This document shows positions 17,341 to 24,150 of a stretch of DNA of 39,491 nt, in pieces; within the stretch, counting starts at the first letter, position 1; every line of letters starts with the position of its first letter. The notes under the pieces are model-generated. The model was not told the origin of the DNA, did not search any database, and worked only from the letters and a program-made list of their open reading frames with translations. This DNA is from an uncultured Flavobacteriales bacterium. GTDB taxonomy: Bacteria; Bacteroidota; Bacteroidia; Flavobacteriales; Crocinitomicaceae. The stretch spans positions 1 through 39,491 of the forward strand of contig CAMLLB010000038.1 in NCBI GenBank assembly GCA_946480815.1, read 5' to 3'. The position numbers and the translations under genes were made by a program.

Positions 17341-19090
17341 CAGCACATTTCTTTAGGGTAACGATCATCTTCGTTCCCTCATTTTGTCGACTCCAAATAT
17401 CTAACTTCCCGTCGTTTTTTGCTAGCATTGCGCGACATAAATTCATTCCCAAGCCCGAACCGATTGTTTTTTCGTGGTCTTTTTTCGTCAATTGCGGTGA
17501 ATCACTGAGCAATTTCTGGCGGGTTTCTTCCGACATTCCCCTTCCGGTATCTTTCCAGCTAAAACAAATAAAGTTTTCATTCTCACTTTCCAAACTAACC
17601 GAAATATGAGCTCCCGGATCCGAGAACTTGATGCTGTTATCCATGAAGTTACGCAATACGATCTTCAGCGATTCGGCATCTACAAACACTTTTATTGCTT
17701 TTGGCACCGTATTTTCAAACATGATCCCTTTCTGATGCAAGACTCCTTTGAAATTAAAAGCCACCTGATCGATCAACATACTCAAACGGTGTTCTTCCTG
17801 CTTAAAATATCCTCCTTCTGTTTGCAGAAGCGCCCAATTCAGTAAATTATCGAGCATGTTGTAGGTATTGGTTGCAATCACACTGTTTTCCTCCAGTTGA
17901 TTTTCCAAACTGTTGTATTCCTTTTTCTGAACCTTGTCCTTCAATTTGGAATTACTGACACTTAGTGCATGTACTGACGACCTTAAATCATGACTGACAA
18001 TGGAAAACAACTGATCTTTGGTCGCATTCAAGAGATCCAGTTCCTGTTTTTGGTGCAGGATTACCCGTGAACGCAACACATTCTGGCGGTAAAAATAGGT
18101 CCCGAAAATGATAATAGCAACCAGGAGCAAAGCTGCAAAAAGATAGGTGTTTAACCGGGCCTGTTTCAGTTTATTTTCGCTCTCCAAAAGCTCTACACGT
18201 TTCTGTTTATCCGCTATTGCCAACTTTTTTTCTATTTGGGCAACTTCGTATATTTCATTTTGATCACTGAGCGAATCATTCCAGCTTTCAAACTCCTTTC
18301 GATAAGCCAGCGCCACCTCAAAACGTTTCCTGTTTTCTTCAACTACAGCCATGTTGTAGGCAGTATTCAATTTTAGATCATATGATCCATATTTTTTTGA
18401 CAAATGATATGCCTTTTCATAATAAGCAATTGCTTTCTCGTCCTGGTACTGCTCATAATAAAGGGAACCCAAATCAATATAAGAATGAATCAATGAAACA
18501 TAATCTTTTCGTTCCTCGATTTTTTGAGATGCTTTAAGAAGATACTTTTCAGATTCCGGGTAATTCCCCAAATGCAGGTAACAAACCCCCATGTTCTGCA
18601 ATAAAGCATCGATTCGAATAGTTTCTATGTCCTTTCTATTCGCTGTGTCGATCGTCTTAAACAAGTTCAGGGCCTGATCGTACTTTTCCTGTGAAAGCAA
18701 AATCCCGCCTTTGTTGAAGCGAATCATGGTATGGAATTCAAAATCCTTCCGCACCAGATCAAATTCCTTCAATGCATATTTGAAGATCCCTTTTTTATGA
18801 AATGCTTCGGCTCTATAATAATGAATAAAATCGAGTATTTTTTTATTCCTGATCTGTTGTAAACATTTTTGGGTATTTACCAAGACAGAATCCCAATTTT
18901 CATCTTTTGCAAAGGCAATTGTTGCAGATAAAGCATTAAAAGTCGAGTGCTTACCAGCCAATTCACTTGCTTTTTGGTCAATAAAACGGTTGCTTTCATC
19001 CCGTTTCCCAAAGGAGTGAAAGGAAATCAAAAAAAGTGCCCCCAGCAGAGACACTTTTAGCTTACCTATAAATGTATTCAAACAGAACAT
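17327..19090 (-). CDS. TPR sensor histidine kinase (HisKA/HATPase_c)
   Basis: The protein has 587 residues. An N-terminal signal or membrane segment (about 8-27) precedes TPR-like repeats (about 85-265; KYALKEFDLV, YPESEKYLLKASQKI and DEKAIAYYEKAYHLSKKY). A coiled coil and one transmembrane helix (about 315-335) lead to the kinase: phosphoacceptor His367 in FSIVSHDLRSS, N-box NFMDNSIKFSDPG (481-493), G1 DTGRGM (514-519) and G2 GSGLGMN (544-550). It is an orthodox kinase unlike the HisKA_3 one at 13.5 kb. The LytTR regulator overlaps it downstream and a 139-residue unknown gene precedes it by 5 nt. Confidence 0.94.
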   Translation of the reverse strand: MFCLNTFIGKLKVSLLGALFLISFHSFGKRDESNRFIDQKASELAGKHSTFNALSATIAFAKDENWDSVLVNTQKCLQQIRNKKILDFIHYYRAEAFHKKGIFKYALKEFDLVRKDFEFHTMIRFNKGGILLSQEKYDQALNLFKTIDTANRKDIETIRIDALLQNMGVCYLHLGNYPESEKYLLKASQKIEERKDYVSLIHSYIDLGSLYYEQYQDEKAIAYYEKAYHLSKKYGSYDLKLNTAYNMAVVEENRKRFEVALAYRKEFESWNDSLSDQNEIYEVAQIEKKLAIADKQKRVELLESENKLKQARLNTYLFAALLLVAIIIFGTYFYRQNVLRSRVILHQKQELDLLNATKDQLFSIVSHDLRSSVHALSVSNSKLKDKVQKKEYNSLENQLEENSVIATNTYNMLDNLLNWALLQTEGGYFKQEEHRLSMLIDQVAFNFKGVLHQKGIMFENTVPKAIKVFVDAESLKIVLRNFMDNSIKFSDPGAHISVSLESENENFICFSWKDTGRGMSEETRQKLLSDSPQLTKKDHEKTIGSGLGMNLCRAMLAKNDGKLDIWSRQNEGTKMIVTLKKCADGKN

Positions 19091-19095
19091 TCTTT

Positions 19096-19515
19096 TTATT
19101 GCTCTGTGGTTCTAACAGTAGTCATAACACCCCGTGATGTTTTCGGACCAACCGAATTCACCAGCATATTATATACAGACATAATTGCCCCCAACTCAAT
19201 TGGATTTCCGTACACATCTACCGGACTTGCCTTAAATGAGCATGTCAACGGCTTCGCATCTTCAGTTGATTCGGAGCTGTAAACAGCATAAAACTCAAGG
19301 ACCGTGTTGTGCGAAGAAGAATAATACTGCTTGATTGATACCTGGTTCGGATTCAGATCTCCGGGAAGCATAATCGTGATCGTTACAGTTAAGTACCCGC
19401 TTGATCGGTCATATACCGCATCAAGAACCACCGGATCCGGCAAATTAGGTGCACTTGTTGGTACAATCGGCAAGGCAACCGGCTGAACAACATAAGTTTG
19501 AATGGTAGTTTCCAT
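19096..19515 (-). CDS. Uncharacterised protein heading the LytTR two-component operon
   Basis: The protein has 139 residues, no signal peptide and no cysteine cluster. After a Pro/Val-rich start (YVVQPVALPIVPTSAPNLPD), the body alternates strands (YLTVTITIMLPGD, HNTVLEFYAVYSSES, KPLTCSFKASPVDVYGNPIE), suggesting a small beta-sandwich. Its stop is 5 nt before the kinase start, so the three genes are probably one transcript. A role in signal input or as an output effector is guesswork. I do not recognise a family. Confidence 0.75.
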   Translation of the reverse strand: METTIQTYVVQPVALPIVPTSAPNLPDPVVLDAVYDRSSGYLTVTITIMLPGDLNPNQVSIKQYYSSSHNTVLEFYAVYSSESTEDAKPLTCSFKASPVDVYGNPIELGAIMSVYNMLVNSVGPKTSRGVMTTVRTTEQ

Positions 19516-19930
19516 AAAACGCTTTTTTTAGTTAGACAAAAGTTTGTTATAATATCCCTTTTTACCAAAAAGATATCGGCTTTTAAAAATACCTAAATTT
19601 TGTTTGAAAAGGTTTTCGGGACCAATTAATATCAAAATTTACTAAACAGATTTGTTCAAATAAGGAAACTGAAATCCCTTGACGGTCAAATTCAACCGGT
19701 TCACTCAATTTTCAGGGTAATTCGACACCTTTTATTTTTAAAGCGGTATCATCCACCGTAGTTTTGCACTATTGAAAGAACATCTAGCGTAAAACATGCT
19801 CTTTCAGGAATACAACTTATACTAGCAACTCTTGTTCGGTTAGAAAAAAAACCGCGATCTCCCATCAGATCGCGGTTTTTTCGTTTTAAGGGTGCTATGA
19901 TTTCGAAAAAATCGGGTTTATTGTCACTTC
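19516..19930. other. Intergenic region upstream of the LytTR operon
   Basis: This 415-base stretch contains one terminator (19846-19882) and no supported gene. A minus-strand frame at 19749-19934 runs through the terminator and is rejected. The promoter of the three-gene LytTR operon should be near 19530-19620, but I cannot place its boxes. Confidence 0.5.
19846..19882. terminator. Bidirectional terminator after the DUF6326-like gene
   Basis: AAAACCGCGATCT pairs perfectly with AGATCGCGGTTTT around a 6-base loop, with further A and T flanks. It ends the minus-strand gene at 19931-20362, about 50 nt past its stop. Confidence 0.92.
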
Positions 19931-20362
19931 TCATGTTTCAATGCGGGGCCATTTCCATGCATAACGTATGATCAGGATAAGAAGAACAACTTCTACAGCA
20001 GCGCCAAATACCATATGTATCCAAGCCTCTCCTACCAGATTAAACAACATATACGGAATATGAATCGCAGCCACAATGATGTTTGTCCAACGATTTATTT
20101 TAGCGGGCAAGGCAAGAGAAAGGAAGATCATTAACACCGGAACCGTCACAGCGGCGAGTACTATCAAAAGAAATGTTTGAGTAACTTCAAACGTAAACAC
20201 CTTGCCTGCTAACATACTTTCCAGTGAACCCGGCATAAATAAGTGGAAATAGTCGACATAGATATAGAGAAACATAAAACTTCCCCATAATGCTGCAAGC
20301 TTCAGTTTCAAACTGATTTTGAATTCTTCAAGTGGATTTTGTGTTGTTTTTTGTGTATTCAT
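19931..20362 (-). CDS. Four-helix membrane protein, DUF6326-like
   Basis: The protein has 143 residues with four hydrophobic helices: LAALWGSFMFLYIYVDYFHLF, TFLLIVLAAVTVPVLMIFLS, NIIVAAIHIPYMLFNLV, and VFGAAVEVVLLILIIRYAWK. The conserved YVDYFHLFMPG and the closing RYAWKWPR agree with the DUF6326 family of small inner-membrane proteins. Substrate and activity are unknown. It lies about 80 nt after the Crp/Fnr gene stop on the same strand, so it may be its target or co-transcribed. Confidence 0.8.
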   Translation of the reverse strand: MNTQKTTQNPLEEFKISLKLKLAALWGSFMFLYIYVDYFHLFMPGSLESMLAGKVFTFEVTQTFLLIVLAAVTVPVLMIFLSLALPAKINRWTNIIVAAIHIPYMLFNLVGEAWIHMVFGAAVEVVLLILIIRYAWKWPRIET

Positions 20363-20444
20363 AAGTTATCAATTGCGAAACGATACCGCAAAAGTAGATT
20401 GGAGAGATGCCTTAATACGTTCACTTAAGTTAAGAAATGTACCC

Positions 20445-21026
20445 CTACCCCTTATTTTTCTCTATAATTCGTGCTCTTAACCTGCTTAATGATTGAGGTT
20501 TGATACCTAAATAGCTCGCTAACTGGTGTTGTGGCACACGCTGAATAAGGTCTGGTCGCGATTGCAATAAATTCAAATAGCGTTGTTCAGGTGAAGACGT
20601 TTTAAACGCATCAAAATCTATTCGTTGTTTGGCTAAAAGTTCTTCTGATAATAATCTGCAGAGGGCTTCAAACTTCGGAAATTTGTTATTTACTTCTATT
20701 TCCATATCAGAATTCGAAACCGTAAGTATCGTGTCTTCTATGCAACTTATATAAAGTTCGGACGGAGTTTTGCTTATTACACAAGGAGGTGTCAAAGCGT
20801 CCAATTCTGAGTAGAAATCAGTAGTTTTTTCTTCACCATCTAAAACATAATATGTCCGAATACAGCCTTTTAGCACAAAATAGCTATCCTTTGTTCTTTG
20901 TCCTTCTTTGAGTAAAATAGTCCCCTTTTTAATAGAGCGGAATATGTCTAACGACAGTATGGTATTTTTCTCTTCTTCTGTCAAGGGAATGTATTTTGAT
21001 AAAAAGTCAAATAGGATGTTTTGCAT
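20445..21026 (-). CDS. Crp/Fnr-family transcriptional regulator
   Basis: The protein has 193 residues. Residues about 20-120 are a cyclic-nucleotide-binding fold (FRSIKKGTILLKEGQRTKDS then YFVLKGCIRTYYV). The C-terminal 45 residues are a winged HTH (QRVPQHQLASYLGIKPQSLS, then RLRARI). This is the common Bacteroidota Crp/Fnr subtype, in which ligand residues are usually not conserved and the signal is unknown. The downstream DUF6326-like gene is a plausible target. Confidence 0.9.
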   Translation of the reverse strand: MQNILFDFLSKYIPLTEEEKNTILSLDIFRSIKKGTILLKEGQRTKDSYFVLKGCIRTYYVLDGEEKTTDFYSELDALTPPCVISKTPSELYISCIEDTILTVSNSDMEIEVNNKFPKFEALCRLLSEELLAKQRIDFDAFKTSSPEQRYLNLLQSRPDLIQRVPQHQLASYLGIKPQSLSRLRARIIEKNKG

Positions 21027-21080
21027 TGTTTTTTTATCTAAATATAACTTCTTAAAATCAATTTCTCACATGAAAGAAGA

Positions 21081-21126
21081 GTCAGCCATGGCTGACGAAG
21101 ACTGAGGCTGCATCTCACAAGATGCA
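21081..21126. other. Two-hairpin structured segment in repeat copy A
   Basis: Hairpin 1 is the perfect palindrome GTCAGCCATGGCTGAC (21081-21096). Hairpin 2 is TGCATCTCACAAGATGCA (21109-21126), a 7-bp stem with loop CACA. Copy C has both hairpins at the same places with different but still paired stems, suggesting the folded form matters. Confidence 0.6.
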
Positions 21127-21162
21127 AAAGCCGAAGGATAGTTCAGTGTGAGTATTGAGGGC

Positions 21163-21208
21163 AAAAAGAAAAAGCGAATTACTAACGTAGTTCGCTTTTT
21201 CTTTTTGT
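21163..21208. terminator. Bidirectional terminator in repeat copy A
   Basis: AAAAAGCGAA pairs with TTCGCTTTTT around ACGTAG-type loop bases, inside purine-rich left and pyrimidine-rich right flanks. It is downstream of the LRR gene stop at 21349. Confidence 0.85.
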
Positions 21209-21348
21209 GATCCTATCGTGATTAGAGTCGACAACTAAAAAATCTCTTACCGAGAAAAAATCTGAATCTGAATCTGAATCCTAATATGATTCGAGCCAGG
21301 AAAAAACTTCAAACCCTTATTTTGCGGAATAAGACTGTTAACTGCTTT

Positions 21349-22077
21349 TTAGTTACCAGCTGGTGGCAGAGCCATTTCCGGTGGTGGCTTCATCAAAAAT
21401 GGTGAATTCCTTTCCTGATTTGCATTTATAATTCGTTTTACGTTGTCATCGACATAAATATTTTTCAATTTTAAATTTTTTCGAATGTCAAGTTCCGTCA
21501 ACTTATTATTATCTAAATATAATTGACTCAATTCAGAGTTCTGTGAAATATCTATAACCGAAAGCTGATTATCACAAAGCCATAAATCCTCTAACAAAGT
21601 GAAATTTGTTACATCAATGTTAGTTAGAAGATTTACACAAAGCCCCATTACTTGAATATTGGGACAATTGATAATTTCAGCAGATGTCAATTTATTATTT
21701 CCTGCTTCTAAAACTTTTAGCGATGATAAATTGACTAGTTTTAGAAATCGCATATTATTAGTTCCACAATTAATCTCTTTTAGCTTTAGTAAATCACGAA
21801 TAATTAAGGAATCAATATCATTGAAATAACACTCTAATTTTTCCAAATTTTTAAAGTAATTTATTTCTGAAATATTAATTATTCCTTTCCTACTCAAATT
21901 CAAACTTGTAACTAATTCTGCTTCTATGAACTCAATTTCACCATTGTTGTTCAAATCAATTTTTGATTCTTTATCTAAAAGATCTTTTTTCAAAACTGAG
22001 TCAGTAAATTCTATATGCTGTGCGAAACTGTATTGTCCAACGACAATCAATATTAGCATTAATTTGATTTTTGACAT
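21349..22077 (-). CDS. Secreted leucine-rich-repeat protein
   Basis: The protein has 242 residues with a signal peptide (about 1-19, ending YSFA). Residues 60-215 hold about seven short leucine-rich repeats of 20-23 residues (LEKLECYFNDIDSLIIRDLL, LKVLEAGNNKLTSAEIINCP, LSQLYLDNNKLTELDIRKNL), of the internalin-like or Bacteroidota T9SS-associated kind. There is no C-terminal sorting domain; the end is Pro-rich (PPPEMALPPAGN). It is probably a periplasmic or surface protein binding a partner. Its base composition is visibly more AT-rich than the genes before 20 kb, consistent with transfer. Repeat copies A and B bracket it. Confidence 0.85.
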   Translation of the reverse strand: MSKIKLMLILIVVGQYSFAQHIEFTDSVLKKDLLDKESKIDLNNNGEIEFIEAELVTSLNLSRKGIINISEINYFKNLEKLECYFNDIDSLIIRDLLKLKEINCGTNNMRFLKLVNLSSLKVLEAGNNKLTSAEIINCPNIQVMGLCVNLLTNIDVTNFTLLEDLWLCDNQLSVIDISQNSELSQLYLDNNKLTELDIRKNLKLKNIYVDDNVKRIINANQERNSPFLMKPPPEMALPPAGN

Positions 22078-22178
22078 TCTTCTCTGATTGCAATTAATTT
22101 TCGTTTCGTTATTGCCCCAATACTAATCAATAATTCTGAAAAGCAGCAAAGTGTTTTAAAACTTCCAAAAAGAAATTT

Positions 22179-22487
22179 AGCCTGAAAGCCAACGGGATTC
22201 GAACCGGTGTAAAACTGAATAAAATCAATGATTTGCGGAAGATCAGGCTTATCCTCCCCCTCGATCCCCCTCCAAAGGGGGAAGACGGAATTACAGCTTA
22301 GAACACAGATCCCGCTCTCCGCTCTCATTCTCGCTCTGAAAGAAAAAGAGCTTAGAGTGAGAGCGAGAGAAGAGTGCAAAAAGAAAAAGAGCATTCAACT
22401 TGCGTCAAATGCTCTTTTTCTTTTTGTGAACCCGCTTAGAGATATTTCGAATTATTTATTAGAAGATTTGAATTCTTTAATATCATT
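22179..22487 (+). repeat. Dispersed repeat, copy B
   Basis: The longest copy together with E. In order it has: AGCCTGA paired at a distance with TCAGGCT; GGGATTCGAACCGG, resembling a tRNA T-arm read antisense; the 20-mer AAAACTGAATAAAATCAATG then ATTTGCG, identical in copy E; the hairpin CCCCCTCCAAAGGGGG; the CT-rich run CTCTCATTCTCGCTCTGAAA; a terminator; and the tail AGATATTTCGAATTATTT. It lies between the LRR gene start and the 3' end of the next minus gene. Confidence 0.8.
22378..22426. terminator. Bidirectional terminator in repeat copy B
   Basis: GAGCATT pairs with AATGCTC, extended by AAAAA/TTTTT, around a 14-base loop. It ends the minus-strand gene at 22533-23330. Confidence 0.85.
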
Positions 22488-22532
22488 CTCTTTTCTTACC
22501 AACTTGAAAATCAACATAATGGAGCTGTATGT

Positions 22533-23330
22533 TTAGTTTTTCAAATTTAATGTCCATTTTTTAAGGTAAAAATTATAATCGTATGAAAAGCTATAATATC
22601 TTTTTTTACCTGCTTTATCTTCATAAGTTCCCTCGATGAAAAATCCTGTTTCTTTAGTAATTTTTGATCGTTCATAGAGTGAATTTTTTTCCGAACATTT
22701 TCCCACTCCTAGATCCATAGCATCTTGTATCGCAATTTTTTTAGTTATTAATCCATTGTTTTTTTGCAGTCGATACATATCAAATTTTGTATCGAACGCT
22801 TCTGCTGTTCCTGAATTACAAAGCCATACGCTAACCTTGTAATAATTATTTATAGAATCAAAATTAATAGTGAAATTGGTTGCAACAATCAAGGGAGAAC
22901 CTGGTTGTTTTCTAACAACGTTGCTGTCACGAATTTCCAAACCCCATCCATCTAACTTACGAATGTATTCTGTCATTTCCATCGAGTGAAGCGTATCACT
23001 TCGAACGATGTGTTGAGACATTGAGTGAATTGAATCAATATAAATTCTTGAGTGAATCATTTCAAGAGAGTCACTTCTCTTGAGAATTTTTTGAATGGTA
23101 TCTTCATAGTTATGTCGAGCTATTTCATTTAAATTGTCATCATGTGCTGATTTCACATCTTTTATTATCGAAACACTAAAAAGAAGAAGAAAGAGTGTGA
23201 TGAACCATTTTCCAGCAGTCGTAAGAGTCTTTAATCTAGGTCTTTTAATCGTCGAGAAAGATGGAATAACTGCAACCGCAGTCCCTAAAGCATAAAATAA
23301 TACTAAGAGAATAATATCGAATAGTGTCAT
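22533..23330 (-). CDS. Uncharacterised two-helix membrane protein
   Basis: The protein has 265 residues. Two N-terminal membrane helices (about 4-26 and 38-58) flank a short basic loop (TIKRPRLK). Residues 60-135 are a charged helical segment (LNEIARHNYEDTIQKILKRS). The C-terminal 125 residues alternate strands (PLIVATNFTINFDSINNYYK, VSVWLCNSGTAEAFDTKFDM, YRLQKNN), a beta-sandwich-like domain. I do not recognise a family. It sits alone between repeat copies B and C and is AT-rich, so it is probably horizontally acquired accessory DNA. Confidence 0.75.
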   Translation of the reverse strand: MTLFDIILLVLFYALGTAVAVIPSFSTIKRPRLKTLTTAGKWFITLFLLLFSVSIIKDVKSAHDDNLNEIARHNYEDTIQKILKRSDSLEMIHSRIYIDSIHSMSQHIVRSDTLHSMEMTEYIRKLDGWGLEIRDSNVVRKQPGSPLIVATNFTINFDSINNYYKVSVWLCNSGTAEAFDTKFDMYRLQKNNGLITKKIAIQDAMDLGVGKCSEKNSLYERSKITKETGFFIEGTYEDKAGKKRYYSFSYDYNFYLKKWTLNLKN

Positions 23331-23478
23331 TAAATCAATCGTTTATTTTTCAATTCCTTTTGAACATACTAAGAATAATAGATGATCCGAAGGAGTCATT
23401 CTTTTAATAAGAAGTTAGACTTTTTATTATTGAGCTCTCTTCATTCTCACTCTCCGCTCTCGCTCTGAAAAAGAAGAG

Positions 23479-23521
23479 CAAGCGTAGCTTGTGAAGACTG
23501 AGGCTCTGTCTCGCAAGACAG
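23479..23521. other. Two-hairpin structured segment in repeat copy C
   Basis: Hairpin 1 is CAAGCGTAGCTTG (23479-23491). Hairpin 2 is CTGTCTCGCAAGACAG (23506-23521). Relative to copy A, about two pairs in hairpin 1 and three in hairpin 2 change on both sides, keeping pairing. Confidence 0.6.
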
Positions 23522-23568
23522 ATAGCAGAAGGATAGGCAGAATGAGAAACAGAACGAAAATGAAGTAC

Positions 23569-23611
23569 AAAAAGAAAGCCTTAACGAACAATCATCAAGG
23601 CTTTCTTTTTG
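23569..23611. terminator. Bidirectional terminator in repeat copy C
   Basis: GAAAGCCTT pairs with AAGGCTTTC with A and T flanks. It lies upstream of both the minus gene start (23330) and the plus operon start (23756), so it insulates rather than ends a visible gene. Confidence 0.85.
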
Positions 23612-23755
23612 TTGTGATCTTAATGTCAGATATTTCGAACTATTTGGTGGGGGATCTGAAAAGAACTTTAGGTTAATTGGACAAATTTAAAATCGGGTGA
23701 TTTCAGAAATCCAAAAGGTGTTGTTATTTTTAAGCGTTCACAAACTATAGAATTT

Positions 23756-24148
23756 ATGACCATCACAATCAAAGATGAAACATTTGCGGGACAGGTCTTA
23801 CATCAGGTCCTGTTGGGGTTTCAAACACAAACCGTTACAGTAAAAGAGATCATTGAAAATAGAGTTACAACGGAGGTTGAAGCGTACAACCAAAAGATGC
23901 CTGATTATTTCAAGGGTCTCATTGAACCGACAGAAGCCGAAAAAACGTTGAATGGATATAAACTGAAAAATAACAAGCGACGTATTGATGCAGAGCAGCA
24001 GGTTTATACAGCCTTAGATGCGTTTCAGAAGAACGGTTTTTTCATGCTTATTGATAATTTTCAGGCAGAGTCACTGGAACAGTTGATCGAATTACAACCT
24101 TCAACAACGATCAGTTTTGTAAAACTAACTCCACTAGTCGGCGGATAA
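23756..24148 (+). CDS. Ubiquitin-like (beta-grasp) candidate ending in Gly-Gly
   Basis: The protein has 130 residues. The start MTITIKDETFAG and VLLGFQTQTVTV read as a beta hairpin, followed by a helix (KEIIENRVTTEVEAYNQK). A charged helical insert (about 50-95) precedes FFMLIDNFQ and the closing strand TISFVKLTPLVGG. A final strand leading to a free C-terminal Gly-Gly is the hallmark of ubiquitin-like and ThiS/MoaD proteins activated by E1 enzymes, and an E1-like gene is in the same operon. The DUF4132 gene starts 2 nt after the stop, so they are co-translated. It could be a conjugated modifier or a sulfur carrier. The fold is inferred from pattern, not from a database match. Confidence 0.75.
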   Translation: MTITIKDETFAGQVLHQVLLGFQTQTVTVKEIIENRVTTEVEAYNQKMPDYFKGLIEPTEAEKTLNGYKLKNNKRRIDAEQQVYTALDAFQKNGFFMLIDNFQAESLEQLIELQPSTTISFVKLTPLVGG

Positions 24149-24150
24149 TT

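Larger units (their letters stand above)
21064..21230 (+). repeat. Dispersed repeat, copy A (structured, with terminator)
   Basis: First of six related elements in the window. The outer part TCTCACATGAAAGAAGAG closes with GTGTGAG. Inside are two hairpins joined by GAAGACTGAGGCT and followed by GAAGGATA. A terminator hairpin and the tail TTTTTGTGATCCTA come next. Copy C shares the two-hairpin part. The element lies downstream of the minus-strand LRR gene. Confidence 0.75.
23431..23660 (+). repeat. Dispersed repeat, copy C (structured)
   Basis: Begins with the CT-rich run TTCATTCTCACTCTCCGCTC. It then carries the same two-hairpin module as copy A, joined by GAAGACTGAGGCT and AGAAGGATA, then GAATGAGAAACAGAACG shared with copy E, a terminator, and the tail AGATATTTCGAACTATTT. 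Unlike other copies it lies between divergent gene starts, so its terminator does not end either neighbour. Confidence 0.8.

Noticed and set aside
19749..19934. 61-codon minus-strand frame
   Set aside because: It contains the terminator at 19846-19882 and ends within the neighbouring gene boundary.
22196..22230. Possible intact tRNA gene on the minus strand
   Set aside because: Only a T-arm-like piece is present; there is no matching D-arm, anticodon arm or canonical acceptor stem.
22059..22536. Open frames inside repeat copy B
   Set aside because: They are translations of the repeat, low in complexity (CT/GA-rich) and inconsistent between copies.
23491..23676. 61-codon plus-strand frame in repeat copy C
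   Set aside because: It crosses two hairpins and a terminator; no equivalent frame exists in the other copies.
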